A stretch of DNA of 64,000 nt from Cycas panzhihuaensis (taxonomy: Eukaryota > Cycadophyta). The position numbers and the translations under genes are program-made. The first letter of the stretch is position 1, and each line of letters opens with the position of its first letter. The DNA is taken from positions 202,003,741 to 202,067,740 of the forward strand of contig CM041465.1 in the NCBI GenBank assembly GCA_023213395.1. Reading direction: 5' to 3'. Under the pieces are notes generated by a model, which worked only from the letters and a program-made list of their open reading frames with translations, was not told the origin of the DNA and did no database searches. Positions 20,136-31,865 of this stretch are shown here, piece after piece.

Positions 20136-21090
20136 ATAATCTCTATGGGAGATTACTGGGATGCAAAAATAGTTTAGCAAGCCATGACATTATTCTTGGA
20201 ATAGAAGGACAACTTTACTTGGTCATATCCAGATTTGAAAGGTATACCATTTGAACTTGGAGAGCATAAGATTGAGTTAATTGAAGGAGCAAAGCCTGTG
20301 CGACAATGCCCTTATTGAATGAACCCCAAATACAAAGAAAAAGTAAAAGCAGAACTGGACAAATTACTAAAAGATGGCTACATATTTGAAGTTGAAACAG
20401 GTGAATGGGAGAGTCCAGTGGTAGTGGTACTAGAAAAGAATGGGAAAGTGTGATTTTGCGTAGATTATAAAGCTCTGAATAGAGCGACGAAGAAAGATCC
20501 CTTCTTGATTCCATTCACTGAAGACATTCTTGAAAAAGTAGTAGGTCATGAGATATATTCTTTCACAGATGGTTTTAGTGGATACAATCAGGTTAGAATT
20601 GCCACACAGGACCAGCTAAAAATGACCTTTGTTATGGAATGGGTTAACATATGCGTATAAAGTGATGCCTTTTGGATTGAAAAATGTACCAACCACCTTT
20701 CAAAGGATAATTTTGAATATTTTTCGGCAACGATTGGTAAATCAATTGAGGTATTTCGGGATGATTGGATAGTATACACGCTGTTAAAGAATCACTTGGC
20801 AAACTTGAGGCTAGTGCTTGAGACTTGTAGAAGAAGCAAGTTATATTTGAATCTAGCTAAACGCACATTTCTGGTTCCATTCAGATCCTTACTTGGACAT
20901 GTTGTGACCAAAGAAGAACTACAAACAGACCCAAATAAGGTAACAATAATTTTGAATTTTCCCATACCAAAGATAGTGAACAAGTAAAAGGATTTTTGGG
21001 TATGATGGGATATTATAGAAAATTTATTAAGGGATACACCCAGATCGCAAATCCATCAGAAACCCTGCTTAAGAAAAAAATAACATGGCA
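20136..21090 (+). pseudogene. reverse transcriptase of gypsy A
   Basis: Blocks parallel those of F: 'LKGIPFELGEHKIELIEG', 'YKEKVKAELDKLLKDGY', 'ESPVVVVLEKNGKV' then 'FCVDYKALNRATKKDP', 'SFTDGFSGYNQVRIA' (motif A), and 'VFRDDWIVY' (motif C with both Asp kept, first residue Phe). 'LNLAKRTFLVPFRSLLGH' and 'TDPNKVTIILNFPIP' belong to the thumb/connection. Stops and frameshifts lie at about 20317, 20452, 20658 and 20985. Confidence 0.92.
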
Positions 21091-21129
21091 ATGGGAGCTA
21101 TGGTAGCAATTAGCATTCAATCTACTAAA

Positions 21130-21660
21130 GACAAAGATTGCGAAAGCTCCAATTTTGAGATTTCCAGATTGGGATAGACCTTTTCATGTGCATGCGGATG
21201 CTTCACTAATGGCAGTTGGATGTGTGTTCGCTCAACCCGACGATGACAGTAAGATCTTCCCATTTACTTTGCCAGTCGTAAACTGTCATCAGTAGAACAT
21301 AATTATTCTGTGATAGAATGTGAAATTTTAGGCATGGTGTATGCCTTACAAAAATTTAGGTATTACCTGTTAGCCAACCCCTTCATTTTCTTTGTAGATC
21401 ATCTAGCTTTGAAATATCTAATAAATAAACCAATTTTATAGGGAAGGATCAACAGATGGTTGATGTTGTTCCAATAATTTAACTTTAAGATCATTGTAAA
21501 GAAGGGAGAAAAACATATAATGCCAGATGTACTATCAAGAGAAGTTGAAGGGAGAACTAGCCACAGGAATAGTTGATGACTTTCCTTATGCCAAATTATT
21601 CTCTGCGGAAGTAGTTCCAAAATGGAACGAAGATATTGTAGAGTATTTAGCTACGAATTA
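21130..21660 (+). pseudogene. RNase H of gypsy A
   Basis: Four acidic positions can be traced across frames: 'FHVHADASLMAVGCVFAQ', 'IECEILGMVYALQKFRYY', 'FFVDHLALKYLINKP' and 'IMPDVLSREVEG'. Stops at about 21439 and 21474, and at least one frameshift near 21270. It ends in an acidic linker leading into integrase. Confidence 0.88.
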
Positions 21661-21689
21661 AACACCAAAAGGGTTGGAGCGAGTGGAAT

Positions 21690-22862
21690 GACAGAGCTTC
21701 ATTCGAAAATTTTTTCCCTTCTAGTTAATTCACGGCATGTTGTACAAACTGGGTCTAGATGGGGTACTATGAAGATGTGTTCTGAAACATGAAGTACATG
21801 CGATCTTGCAAGAAGCCCATGAGGGGGTGGTAGCCAAGCATCAAGGCATCGAACCAATGGTACAGAAGATTTTATTGGTAGGCCTGTGGTGGCCAACAAT
21901 ATTTGAAGATACTAATAAATGGGTCTGAAGCTGCGATGTTTGCTAATGTGTAGGCAAGCCTGGAAAAAACCATTTCATGCCTCTGCATCTAATTTTGGCA
22001 TGGGCACCATTTGAAAAGTGGGGATTGGACTTTATTGGACCAATTAGCCCTCCTACGAAACGAACGAATGCAAGGTATATAATAGTGGCTACTGATTTTT
22101 TCACAAAATATATAGAAGCTAGACCTCTCAAGAATTGTGACGTCAGAAGCACTACCAAATTTTTATATGAAAATATTATAGTTCGTTTTGGTTGTCCTTT
22201 AGAATTAGTATCAGATCAAGGAACTAGTTTTTTAAATAGTACTATAAAACATTTGACTAGTGAGTTTATGATCCAGCATTATCAATCTTCCCTATATTAT
22301 CCTAGAGCTAACTGTTAGGTTGCAAGTACTAATAAAATTTTGAAGTTAGCCTTAACAAAGATCTGCAGCAAGGGAAGAACAAATTGGGCAGAACGATTAT
22401 CCTTTGGGCGGATAGAACGACAATCAAGCGACCACACAAGCAAACACCATTTCAACTGGTATACAACTTAGAAGTGGTACTTCCATTGGAATTCCAAGCA
22501 AAAAGTCTTCAGTGGCAGTCCAAATGCGCATAGACGAACCAAACTCTTGGAATGAAAGGATCATGGAGCTATTGAAGTTGGATGAAAAAAGAGCCCGAAC
22601 ATTGTGGAAATTAAAAACGGGAAAAAAATGACGAAAGGCATGGCACGATTGACATCTGCAAGTACCAAAGTTCCATGAAAATGATTGTGTTAATGTACGA
22701 CAGTAAGTTTCGAATAAAACCAGGCAAGATGAAATTGCGTTGGTTAAGACCGTATAAAGTATTGCACATTAGGAGAGATGGGGCAGTCTAGCTCGGACAG
22801 CTCGATGAGAAGATCCTTCCCAAGGTAATTAATGGGAGTAGACTAAAGCTTTACACAGCAAG
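21690..22862 (+). pseudogene. integrase of gypsy A, catalytic Glu lost
   Basis: Zinc site: 'ILQEAHEGVVAKHQG' and 'SCDVC'. Core: 'APFEKWGLDFIGPISPP', Asp in 'IIVATDFFTKYIEARPL', Asp in 'ELVSDQGTSFLNSTI'. At the third catalytic site the expected NGQ[AV]E reads 'NC*VASTNKILK': Gln became a stop and Glu became Ala. The stretch 21977-22318 is open. Downstream frames are badly broken; 'KAWHD' and a final 'KVINGSRLKLY'-like end near 22850 mark the C-terminus. No chromodomain seen. Confidence 0.9.
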
Positions 22863-23221
22863 ATAAAAAATAAATAAATAAATAAATAATTGATACAAAA
22901 CATAAGGCAGTAAATGTTGACATCATTAAAAGGAGAACCCTCAACGTGCAATTAAGGGAAGAATAAGATTGTGATTGATGCCAAATCCATAAATGATGGC
23001 TGTGAACAAAGAGAATGTGACTATTACAATGGGAAAAATTGATCGCAATCCAAGTGGGTAGAGTTTCCGTGATTGCGATAAGACAAGAATGGGACGGGTG
23101 CATTAATATGACAGTTATGAACCAACTTTCTCTTTTAGGCTTGGTGATAATTGAATTGCACAAATAAAACAGACTTGGCAACAATTCCTGAGTGAGTAGC
23201 GCAGAAGGGAGAAGCACAACC
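22863..23221 (+). other. spacer after integrase of A with AATA microsatellite
   Basis: Starts with a short (aaat)n run at 22867-22889. The remainder has no plus-strand ORF; a long minus-strand opening across it is taken as chance because it does not resemble any protein. It corresponds in position to 3823-4489 of element F. Confidence 0.5.
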
Positions 23222-24003
23222 ATGGCGACAACGGAGTTGCAACGGATGATAGTAACGTTCAGGGAATCAGACAATGATCAAATAAGGAAGCAATGGTAGG
23301 AAATGAAGCCCAAAGAAGAATGCAAAAAGAGGTTATCAACTTCGAGACTAAATCGATATATAGTGGTTGGCGTTCTCCCGAATGTATACAATTTTCTTTT
23401 AATAGTAATCGCAATAGTGGCATGGAGACCATCTCTATTAGACTTTTCTACTAAAGCAGTTGCAAGGGTAACATGGTTACCAAATGAAGGGCTAGATATT
23501 CCCAAGGATAAACAAATATCCAGGGAACAAGCGGCACATAGAATAGGGCAAAAGACTCCGACGTTTCTAGTTCAGGAATTCAAATTTTTGGGATTTCATC
23601 TAAGGAAATGCAATGGATAGCTCATTTCCTATTGACAAGAGTAATATTAGGACAAAAGAATTCATTTGTCCCCAGTCATTTGCGCACAATGTTAATAAGA
23701 GTTACAGAGGGTCACAAATTCAATTGGGCCTAGTTTGTCTCTAGCAAATTTGTGAGGAATTTGGAAGCTATAAAAGGTGCTACTCAATCCATTCTATTTT
23801 TCTATCCTACTCTACTTCAGGGATTATTGTTTTCACAGTGCCCTGGAATCCAACTCCCTGAGTTTGAGGAAGGACAACCTCTGTTGGCAAAATGGACAGA
23901 ATTATTCTCAAGACAGCGTGGACATGGTTCTCTGCCATTGACTAAGTTACATGAACAAGTTAGTAACTGGCTCCACCTACAGTGGCAAGCTAGCACTCCC
24001 TAG
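23222..24003 (+). pseudogene. accessory ORF downstream of integrase, gypsy A
   Basis: ATG at 23222 ('MATTELQRMIVTFRESDN'), one stop at 23297, then open to 23620; the frame shifts and continues 23608-24003 with one further stop. Blocks: 'FLLIVIAIVAWRPSLLDF', 'ARVTWLPNEGLDIPKDKQ', 'MQWIAHFLLTRVILGQK', 'LIRVTEGHKFNWA', 'YPTLLQGLLFSQCPGIQL'. All but the first have counterparts in the same order in F (4490-5423). The first block is hydrophobic. I cannot name the family. Its place after pol is where some plant gypsy lineages carry env-like or antisense-independent extra ORFs, but no signal peptide or clear transmembrane pair is seen. Confidence 0.62.
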
Positions 24004-24924
24004 TTGCATCTAGTGAAGGAGGAAGAAATAGAGGAAAAGTCGCGAGTAGGGGCGACCTCATGGACTCGAACAAGGGTACAAAATCAAAAGAAAAAAGAGG
24101 AAGAGAGTAAGAAAGCAGAAATAAGAGAAGGGAAATGAAAGGTGGAGGAGGAATCTGGCACGGGTAAGGATGGAGCGGAGCAACTAGAGAAAAAGTCAAG
24201 AACAGTTGAACCATTGAAATGTGAAGAAGAAGAGAAACAGAGGAAGAGGAAACAAGCAGCGGAGAAAAGACGTCAAGAAATTTTAGAAATATTGAATAAT
24301 CAAACACCAGAAGTAGAATTTAATCAATCGGAGGATTATCTAGAAGAAGGCCTGGACCGAATGAGTTGTGACCCGCAAGATGTCTCGCAGGGGAAAACTT
24401 CTTTTTTGGCAAAGGTAATGAGACAACTTATGACAAAGTTGGAACAAAGGAACATAAGACCCCCACTAGATATGCTATGCAAAGGATTCAAAATCTTGAA
24501 GAAAAGCTGGTAGATACAGAAGTCCGCTTGGAATTTTTGAAAAAAATTATTATGACTTGGGTGAAAAATACCGATGTCATTACTCCTAAGGTATAAACTT
24601 TTAGAGGTTGCTTCCACCAGGAAATTCCCCCTGGCCTACATGATGTAATTTATATGCTAGGAGCTTGGATCCTATAGGCGGAAGAAGATGCAGCACATGT
24701 AAATAAATTTTGGAGTAAAATACATAATTTGCATCAGGAACTGATTAGAATAGAGCAATTGCACAATGAGGCAACAATGGAAATCACACTATTGCATAGA
24801 GGGGAAAAGCCTACACTGGCACAATTGGATGCATTGCGGCATGTTGCAATTTTAGTTGATCATTGTCGATCACAAGGGGTATGGGTTTTGCTAACTATTG
24901 CAAAACCTGATACAAATTATATTT
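24004..24924 (+). pseudogene. charged coiled-coil tail of A's accessory ORF
   Basis: Same frame as 23608-24003, broken by stops at 24004 and about 24136. Very rich in Lys and Glu: 'EEEEKQRKRKQAAEKRRQ' and 'MRQLMTKLEQRNIRPPLD'. After 24513 another frame continues: 'LVDTEVRLEFLKKIIMTW', 'EEDAAHVNKFWSKIHNLH' and 'LIRIEQLHNEATMEITLL'. Predicted long coiled coil. Element F has a shorter version at 5423-5640. Confidence 0.5.
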
Positions 24925-25159
24925 GACAAGCAATGAATCGAATACATAAAGAGATGGAGGATGCATAGCATGTGCCTCTACCTTAAAAATTTTTTGGGGA
25001 AGAGAAAGGTTGGAAGATACAAAAAAAAATTGTAAAAACAAGTAAGGATACTCATTGGTTTTGTGATGGAGGAGATGTGTGCAAGTAAAACTATACACAT
25101 AGTTCTAAAGGAATTGTAATAAGTTAGGATTACATTGCAATTGAAGTTGAAACCATGAA

Positions 25160-25421
25160 TCGATCGCAGTTGGGGTCGTGATTGCGAGCGGATCATGGTT
25201 GGGGTCGCGAGTACAAGCCGATCGCAGTTGGAGTCACAGTTGGGAGCCGATCGTAGTTGGGATCACGAGTGCAAGCAGATCATAGTTGGGGCCACGATTA
25301 CAAAAAGATCATAGTTGGAGCCGTAACTGCAAGCCGATTGCAGTTGGGACCGCGAATGCAATTTGATTGCAATTAGAGGATTATAACTGATACCGATTGC
25401 AATTAGAAGACCAGTCATTGT
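25160..25421 (+). repeat. 29-bp tandem repeat near the 3' end of gypsy A
   Basis: Nine head-to-tail copies of a diverged 29-bp unit of the form ccgatcgcagttgggNtcacg plus agtgcaag. Unit starts: 25160, 25189, 25218, 25247, 25276, 25305, 25334, 25363 and about 25393. There are no spacers between units. 29 is not a multiple of three and stops occur, so it is not coding. It lies between the coiled-coil ORF and the probable 3' LTR region; 25422-25640 shows nothing further that can be assigned. Confidence 0.9.
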
Positions 25422-25721
25422 AATTATTTTGTAACTAACGATAGTTGAAACCATTGATCTTTTTGTATAAGTAATGGTTAATTTGGACATGTAGGTGTGC
25501 ATGCGTGGAAAAGAAACTGAAGAAAGGATTGTAGAGAATTGGTTCTCTTGCTGTGATAGACTTGACATGCTAATACGATTCTTGTAGACTATAGGGTCTG
25601 CGTCTGGTTGTGAGAGGACCAAACACAGTTCTCTATTTTAATAATATTATGTTTTGCATCATATCGTGTATCCCCTATGCTTACTTTATTCATTATGTTG
25701 GTAGTTGCAATGAGTAAGATA

Positions 25722-25985
25722 TAGACACACAATCTCCATGGATTTCCAAAGGTTATAGTTTGCAACTGCAATCCTAAATTCTCAAACAATTTATGGTAGG
25801 AATTATTTAAGCTAGCCGACACCAAATTGTCCAGGAGTATAACCTACCACCCTCAAACAGATGGTCAAATAAAAGCGGTAAACAAATGTTTGGAAGGATA
25901 TCTATGGAATTTCACATCTGGCAAACAATAATAATGGCACAAATAGATTCATTTGGTTGAGTGGTGGCATAACACCGCATACCAC
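25722..25985 (+). pseudogene. integrase core of chromovirus E, first part
   Basis: The frame reads 'NLHGFPKVIVCNCNPKF', 'ELFKLADTKLSRSITYHP' and 'QTDGQIKAVNKCLEGYL', the standard chromovirus integrase core. The catalytic Asp of V-S-D-R-D-P is Asn in 'VCNCNP', and the Glu of DGQTE is Lys in 'DGQIKAVN'. Stops interrupt it (tag near 25797, taa-taa near 25930). Ends at the copia C insertion in 'NTAYH'. Confidence 0.9.
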
Positions 25986-26228
25986 TATTAAGGTTAAGAT
26001 TTTTACTTGGAATTTTTTATTGTTTCTCTTAAGCCAATGTTAACTTAGAGTCTTTAGTTAGAGCACAACTTATGTTATTATTAAAAGTTGTGCAAAGTGT
26101 TTTCTTTTGGCTCTCTCTCATGGCTTCTCTTTGTGGCCTTTGATGTATATGTATATGAGAATCTCTCACTTGGAAGTACTGAGAAGAAGACATTATTCTG
26201 GAGCAAAATACTTGTCTATTTTTTAACA
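25986..26228 (+). repeat. C 5' LTR
   Basis: Begins TATTAAGG where the 3' LTR has TGTTAAGG, so the terminal TG has become TA. Ends TTTTTTAACA directly before the primer site. Confidence 0.94.
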
Positions 26229-26240
26229 TGGTATTAGAGC
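26229..26240 (+). other. primer binding site of C
   Basis: tggtattagagc, one C-to-T change from the iMet-type tggtatcagagc. It fixes the plus orientation. Confidence 0.9.
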
Positions 26241-26361
26241 AGGACTGAAGGGACCATTTGTTGGAGGCTTCAATTTTCCTTTCTGCATCAATCTAAGGAA
26301 GCCTGAAGGGACCACTCAATGGAGGCTTTAGAAGATAATCCCAAGGAATAGTATGGCCTGT

Positions 26362-26685
26362 TGTTAGAAAATGCAACTGAAGCAAACAAGGTCGACAGGA
26401 TCTTTCACATCATGCAGATAACAAGCAGAAGCAGATCACACTGGACACCATATTACCGTGGGAAACCTTTACGGGTGAAAACCCACAAATGAATAATATT
26501 CACATTATGACAAAATGATGATACATAAAAAATGGACTTTGATTTATATTTATAGATCTAAAGTGCCAAATATAAGTACAAATACATCTATTAGGTCACC
26601 ACAATCGTGACTATTCCTCCACATACTTTGGTATAAAAATAGAAGGCCCACTTTACATTAGGTGGTATGGTCACATATTTCAACA
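26362..26685 (-). repeat. D1 3' LTR
   Basis: Begins TGTTAGAAAATGCAAC and ends TTTCAACA; matches 30280-30603 closely at equal length. Confidence 0.93.
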
Positions 26686-29600
26686 TCCCCTCTTAATGTA
26701 AATGTGGGGCAACAAGGATTATCACTAGGAATAAATCCCCTCTCAAGGATAACCTTACTCAACCCAATATGCACGAACGTCGATGTAGCGATCTTCACTC
26801 AGATGTAATGGTGCCATGCCTCGTATGTGCTCAATTCTTTGGAAATGCTCCAACAGACCTGCAACCATACAACTCTTTCTGCACCTGACACTTCGTCCAT
26901 TCAACTCAGCCAAATTCCTTTGACTAAACCAAGAGGTTGAGCCACTTAAGCCATGTGAATCGCGTCTTCAAGTCTTCGTTAAGGAACACTGATATGATAT
27001 GATACGATACCCAACTAACTGAAGCTGCTGAAGTAAGGATCAAATGGACCATAAACATAGAGACTGGTGCTAAATATCTCATCATACATTAATCCTTCTT
27101 CCTGCTATGGATCACCTATGCAACAAGTCTTCAAACTTGCAAACTGATCAGGTTCTTTGCTTCAATATAACTCTCCATCGTGAATCTGTACTCACTGGAA
27201 TGTTGGTATCCATCTCAAGTTTTGACTGGCATGCTGATCCATGATCTTCCATCATCCTGTAGGTCTTCAACTGTCAATGGAACATGGGGTTGCAATCCAT
27301 ATCATATCATCTAACAGCTCCTCATCATCAATCTGTCACTAAGTCCTGTTTCTGTCTCAAGCACAATGTTAGGCAAACAAACCTCCACACCTGTTGAATA
27401 ACGACATGGACAAGTGAAGCAATGAAGGATAAAACCTGTAACCAAATGATACTCAAAATAATACGTCAACAACTCTATAACATCTAGACTGATCACAATG
27501 CATTTCCCCTCATATGCTATTCGTCTAAGATGTGTGCACTCCAATGCACCAAGGGAATGAATGGAAGGCTTCTGACTTGGTCCAAACACAACATATGAGT
27601 GGAAATTATGGCACGAACAGTCACAACCAGAGGTACCCATACCTATCCGCTACAGCTTATGCCATCAAACCATTGGAGGCAAACACTAACCTGCACCAAC
27701 CTCACCATCTGCATCATGATATTCACCTGTAATGTAACCTAACAGGCCAACTATACATACCATGACAAAGGCATAACTGATTTTAAGACTTCTCGTCTTA
27801 GACCTTTCCATTCACACTTCAATTTTATCAAGCACTCTACTTTGGTTCCACATTAGACTTGCTCAGATATGCACCCATGTTGAACCAACATCAAACAAGG
27901 CCACAAACTTCATGCTATCATCAATCCAACAACCATTCATACAAGCAAATTCTGAGCATCATCACCTCATACACATCTGATGCAACTGAACTCGAATGTA
28001 ATCATGAATAAATCCACACTTATTTCACTGAATAATCACATAAATCATGAATTTTGTGCAATGATCAATGCCGCACTCAAAACAGTAATAGAGTTTGTAT
28101 TAAGTTGCAATAAAGGTATTTCATACATGCTCTTTTTTCTTCTCTTTGCCCAATATCACCCTCAACCTGCCCATCAAATTGGCTCTCTACTAGTCCATCA
28201 AATTCGCCTCAATTTTGCCTTCAAAACATGCCCAAATTTGCCCTTCTCTTGCCCTTAAAACCTGTCCAACTCTTACCATGTAATATACGAGCAACAAGTA
28301 TGACATCATCACCTCATATCGCCCTATTCTCTCTCGCCTCATCATGCCCTCTTCTTCGCCCATAAAGCCCCTTCATGTAAATTACATTCTAAGGAGCATT
28401 AAGTCCCCATATGTCACCCAACTTACTCTCTCATGTAAATCACATGCTAGAGAGTCAACCATATAGCCATCATGCCTCACAAGCATACCTCACATTGCCA
28501 TCCAACTCATGCATATATCACCACTAGAAACATGCTTCCTTAATGATAAAAAATGCATTGAAGAAAAGTCTATAAATGTCTTCACACCTTCGCCAAAAAC
28601 TTCATATTAAAGCATCTTAACAAGGATCTCCATAACAAACACTTTAATATGACTTTTAATTCAATGGACAATCTTCAAAGGAGAACAACATATGCCAAAA
28701 GCAAAGATATTTTAAGATATATGATATATGATTGAAATATATCAAATATATCAAAGTATCCATTATAATGTGATTGACGTGGGCGACTTAATATATTGAA
28801 TGGGCAATTCAATATATAAAAAATATATATAGAAGGCGGCTTTGATAATCCAATCAGCATTATATATCAAAAAATGATTTCAATATAATATATATGAAAA
28901 GGCAATTAAACGACGAAACTAAAAAGGAGGCGCATGAAGTTATCACACCCGCAGCTGCTAGTATATATTACAATATATGAACAACAACGACATTCTTCAA
29001 CAGATGACGACGACTAGAACAGATAAAAAACCATCGGCAATTTCACGGGTAACATTAAATATATCAACGGTGATAAGGTCAATGTATGGGGGGCGAATGC
29101 ACATATACAGATGAGCGACGCCATCGGCTGCCAAATTCACGCGGCTTGAGCTTATCGACGACGACGTCAATAAATACATAGCAAGTACAACTAGGCGGCT
29201 GGGATATATCAATAGCTGAGGTTGCGACTACATATATCTCAGATGATGGCTGAATTAATATGACAGCGCAGATTCAACGTGATAACAGATGATGATCGGG
29301 CAATGCAATAATAAACACACACAACGACAGCATTACATTATCGTCCACAATCATTCAAACTAACATGCAAACACAGAGGCATGAACACACTCATCACGTG
29401 GACAACATGATACGGGTGACTCAAAGTTGAAATATGTCACGCCTACCACGCAAGACGATGCATGCTTAAATTATCACCCACGCAGATGAATATAAACCAC
29501 ACAGCTTGCAAAATATATATGCAGGCTATAAATTATTCATCACGTTTGGCAGATGCAGCATAATATATCATCACGGGTAGCACATATCTCAACATGCAGC

Positions 29601-30267
29601 GGCAAGGTGATCTTAATCAAATACTAACCGTGAGCTACAACAGTGTATCATGCATAGATCACGCAGATCACAATACAATGATGGAAGGTGCAATCTTAAT
29701 CACAATAACCATACACTATCCAAGCAGGGCAGAAGCGACAGTGACATAAATACATCGAAGGGCAACAATATTATACAACCGTGCCAGTTTATCACCTTGT
29801 ATTTATTACTGGCGACTAAATATAGTTATTCAAGCCCTAAAATCAAGCGGGTGAATATATATTTAATGAGCATACCTTATATTATTGCCGTATAATATTG
29901 TTTCACGGCTCTACAATGGGCTCACTAGGGTTTCTACACTCTCCCACAGGTAACAGAGGGCTGGCAATCAACTCTACAGTGCACAAACTCAATGACATCG
30001 TCAAACAGGGATATGACACCTTCAGCAGATAGAAACGACACTCACATAGCTGGCAACGGAGTCAACGCTCATCCACACACCTCCATGTAGCTTAGAGCAC
30101 ATGCAAATAATAGACAGAAGGCTTCTGGGATCCTTAATGATCATCTGCACTCCATGGCTATTCTGCAGGGTTATCGGGTACGCCAATCTACAAAGGGCAA
30201 GCTAGCATGACCTGGTACCATCGATTGGACCTCCGACAACATTCATCTACTTGTGCATGACCTACAA

Positions 30268-30279
30268 GCTCTGATACCA
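30268..30279 (-). other. primer binding site of D1
   Basis: Plus strand gctctgatacca adjoining the right LTR; complement of the iMet-type primer site. Confidence 0.92.
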
Positions 30280-30603
30280 TGTTAGAAAACACAACTGAAG
30301 CAAACAAGGTCGATAGGATCTTTTACATCAGGCAGATAATAAGCAGAAGTAGATCACACTGGACACCATATTGCCGTGGGAAACCCTTATGAGTGAAAAC
30401 CCACAAATGAATAATATTCACATTATAACAAAATGATGATACATCAAAGACGGACTTTGATCTATATTTATAGATCTAAAGTTCCAAATATAAGTACAAA
30501 TACATCCATTAGGTCACCACAATCGAGACTATTCCTCCACATACTTAAGCATAAAAATAGGAGGCCCACTTTACATTAGGTGGTATGGTCACACATTTCA
30601 ACA
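30280..30603 (-). repeat. D1 5' LTR
   Basis: 324 bp, TGTTAGAAAACACAAC at left and TTTCAACA at right. It is the upstream LTR because the primer site lies next to it. Confidence 0.93.
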
Positions 30604-31150
30604 CTTGCAAATTGAAGCTGTATGGAAGTGTACATACCTATGCAAACTTGTACGAACGAGAAATTTGAAAGTTGTCAAATCGAGATGAAACTTTCCCAAA
30701 TTGAGCACCTTTGTACGGAGATTAGTTTTCTCCAAAGGATCAACCCCAAATTTGGCCTTCATTAGCAGGAATCTAAGCTTTTTCAAAAGCGTGGGTTTGG
30801 GCATTCCTCAGTTGATTTCTCTCATTTTTGTCAATTTTTTTCTAGAAATTGGATGCATTCTCTTCTATTTTGCAAGAGCATTCCATCAAGTACTAACTTG
30901 CAGGGTTTCATTTGAGATTTTTCAAGATATTTACAAATTTCTCTTTTAAACCCTAGTCGCCCATAAAGCTTTTGGGCTAGTTTTTTGCTTAACCAGACAT
31001 CCAATCCAAAAACTAACTTCAGATCTACATAAGCAACCTATTAAGCTTCAACATAAGACCCACTTCATTTTTCACCTTTAGATTTTTGTACAACTGTACA
31101 ATTGTATGGTACCTTACAGTTTCAATCATACAATCTTTCCTCTACACAAA
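30604..31150 (+). other. leader of copia C after D1
   Basis: Non-coding leader between D1 and the gag start. A plus-strand frame at 30701-30949 resembles no known protein and is probably chance. Confidence 0.5.
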
Positions 31151-31865
31151 ATGGCTTCTATTTACTCCCTCGGTAAAAAATGATAAACTAACTAGACCAA
31201 ATTATCTTGCCTAGAAAATAAAAATGAAGAATATTTTGTCTGTTAAAAATGCATGGAATATACTCAATAAAACAAAATCCAACCCAAGAAATGCTGATAG
31301 GGCTAAGTTAACTAGTTGGCAAGAAAGGAACAACCAGTTGGGAAGAAAGAAACAACCATGCTCTTGCTGCCATCACCTTATTAGTTGTTGATTCTTTGCA
31401 AACTCACATTAGTGAGGTCACCTTAGCTGCTGAAGCTTGGAGCATCCTTGCCTCCTTATTCTAGCAAAGAAATGAAGCTAGGATAATCTCTTTAATGGAA
31501 CACTTGTATCATATTCAATTACGAGAAGGTGAAGCAGTATCCAATTTCATTATTTAGGTAGTCAAGTTAAAAGAAAGCCTTGCATTTGCTGATTAACTTG
31601 CCTCGAACCCAGAACTTGTCAGGTTTGTGCTCTACAAGTTACTTAGATCCTTCGACAATCTGGTAAATACCCTTACTATAGGAGGATAGTCAACCAGTAT
31701 GACTTTTGGTATTCTATGTGGTCATCTTCTTTAGCAAGAACAAGAATCAAAAGATATGAGGAAATAAGGGAGCTTGAGGAAGCCTTTATAACCAGGCTTC
31801 ATCTTAGAGGTAGAGGTCCAATCAAAAATTGATCAAGGGGAAGAAGAAGAGCTGCAGGAGGAAGA
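31151..31865 (+). pseudogene. copia C gag
   Basis: Begins 'MASIYSL' at 31151 and continues across frames with 'KLTRPNYLAWKIKMKNIL'-type sequence (the Trp codon is tag here), 'AEAWSILASLF' and 'EHLYHIQLREGEAVSNFI'. These fit the UBN2 gag family. At least six stops are present. Confidence 0.8.

Larger units (their letters stand above)
6545..25640 (+). mobile_element. Ty3/gypsy element A, split by nested element B
   Basis: Coding parts lie at 6662-9222 and 19773-24924; the 10.55 kb between is element B. The continuity is clear because the frame reading 'EWVQRWAQTF' up to 9216 continues as 'GTTITWYNYYERVQ' from 19776 once one copy of the 5-bp target duplication is discounted. Order: gag, zinc knuckle, protease, two gag-like modules, RT, RNase H, integrase, accessory ORF, coiled coil, 29-bp tandem repeat. 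It is related to F but clearly diverged. The 5' LTR, primer site and 3' LTR are not resolved; the right limit is set just before chromovirus E. Confidence 0.85.
26362..30603 (-). mobile_element. large non-coding LTR element D1 (LARD-like)
   Basis: Two 324-bp LTRs (26362-26685 and 30280-30603), an iMet primer site complement at 30268-30279 and a polypurine complement tcccctctta at 26686-26695 define a 4.24 kb minus-strand element. The 3.58 kb interior has no ORF with recognisable domains; it is AT-rich with many tatata runs. D2 (47283-51253) is a second copy of the same family with similar interior. Flanking 5-mers cctgt and cttgc differ at two positions, so the target duplication is weak. Confidence 0.9.

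Noticed and set aside
22843-23274. Minus-strand ORF of 143 codons in the spacer of A
   Set aside because: Low-complexity hydrophobic peptide opposite a spacer; no counterpart in F.
25160-25421. 29-bp repeats as a CRISPR array
   Set aside because: Units are head to tail with no unique spacers, they diverge from each other, and the context is plant retrotransposon DNA.
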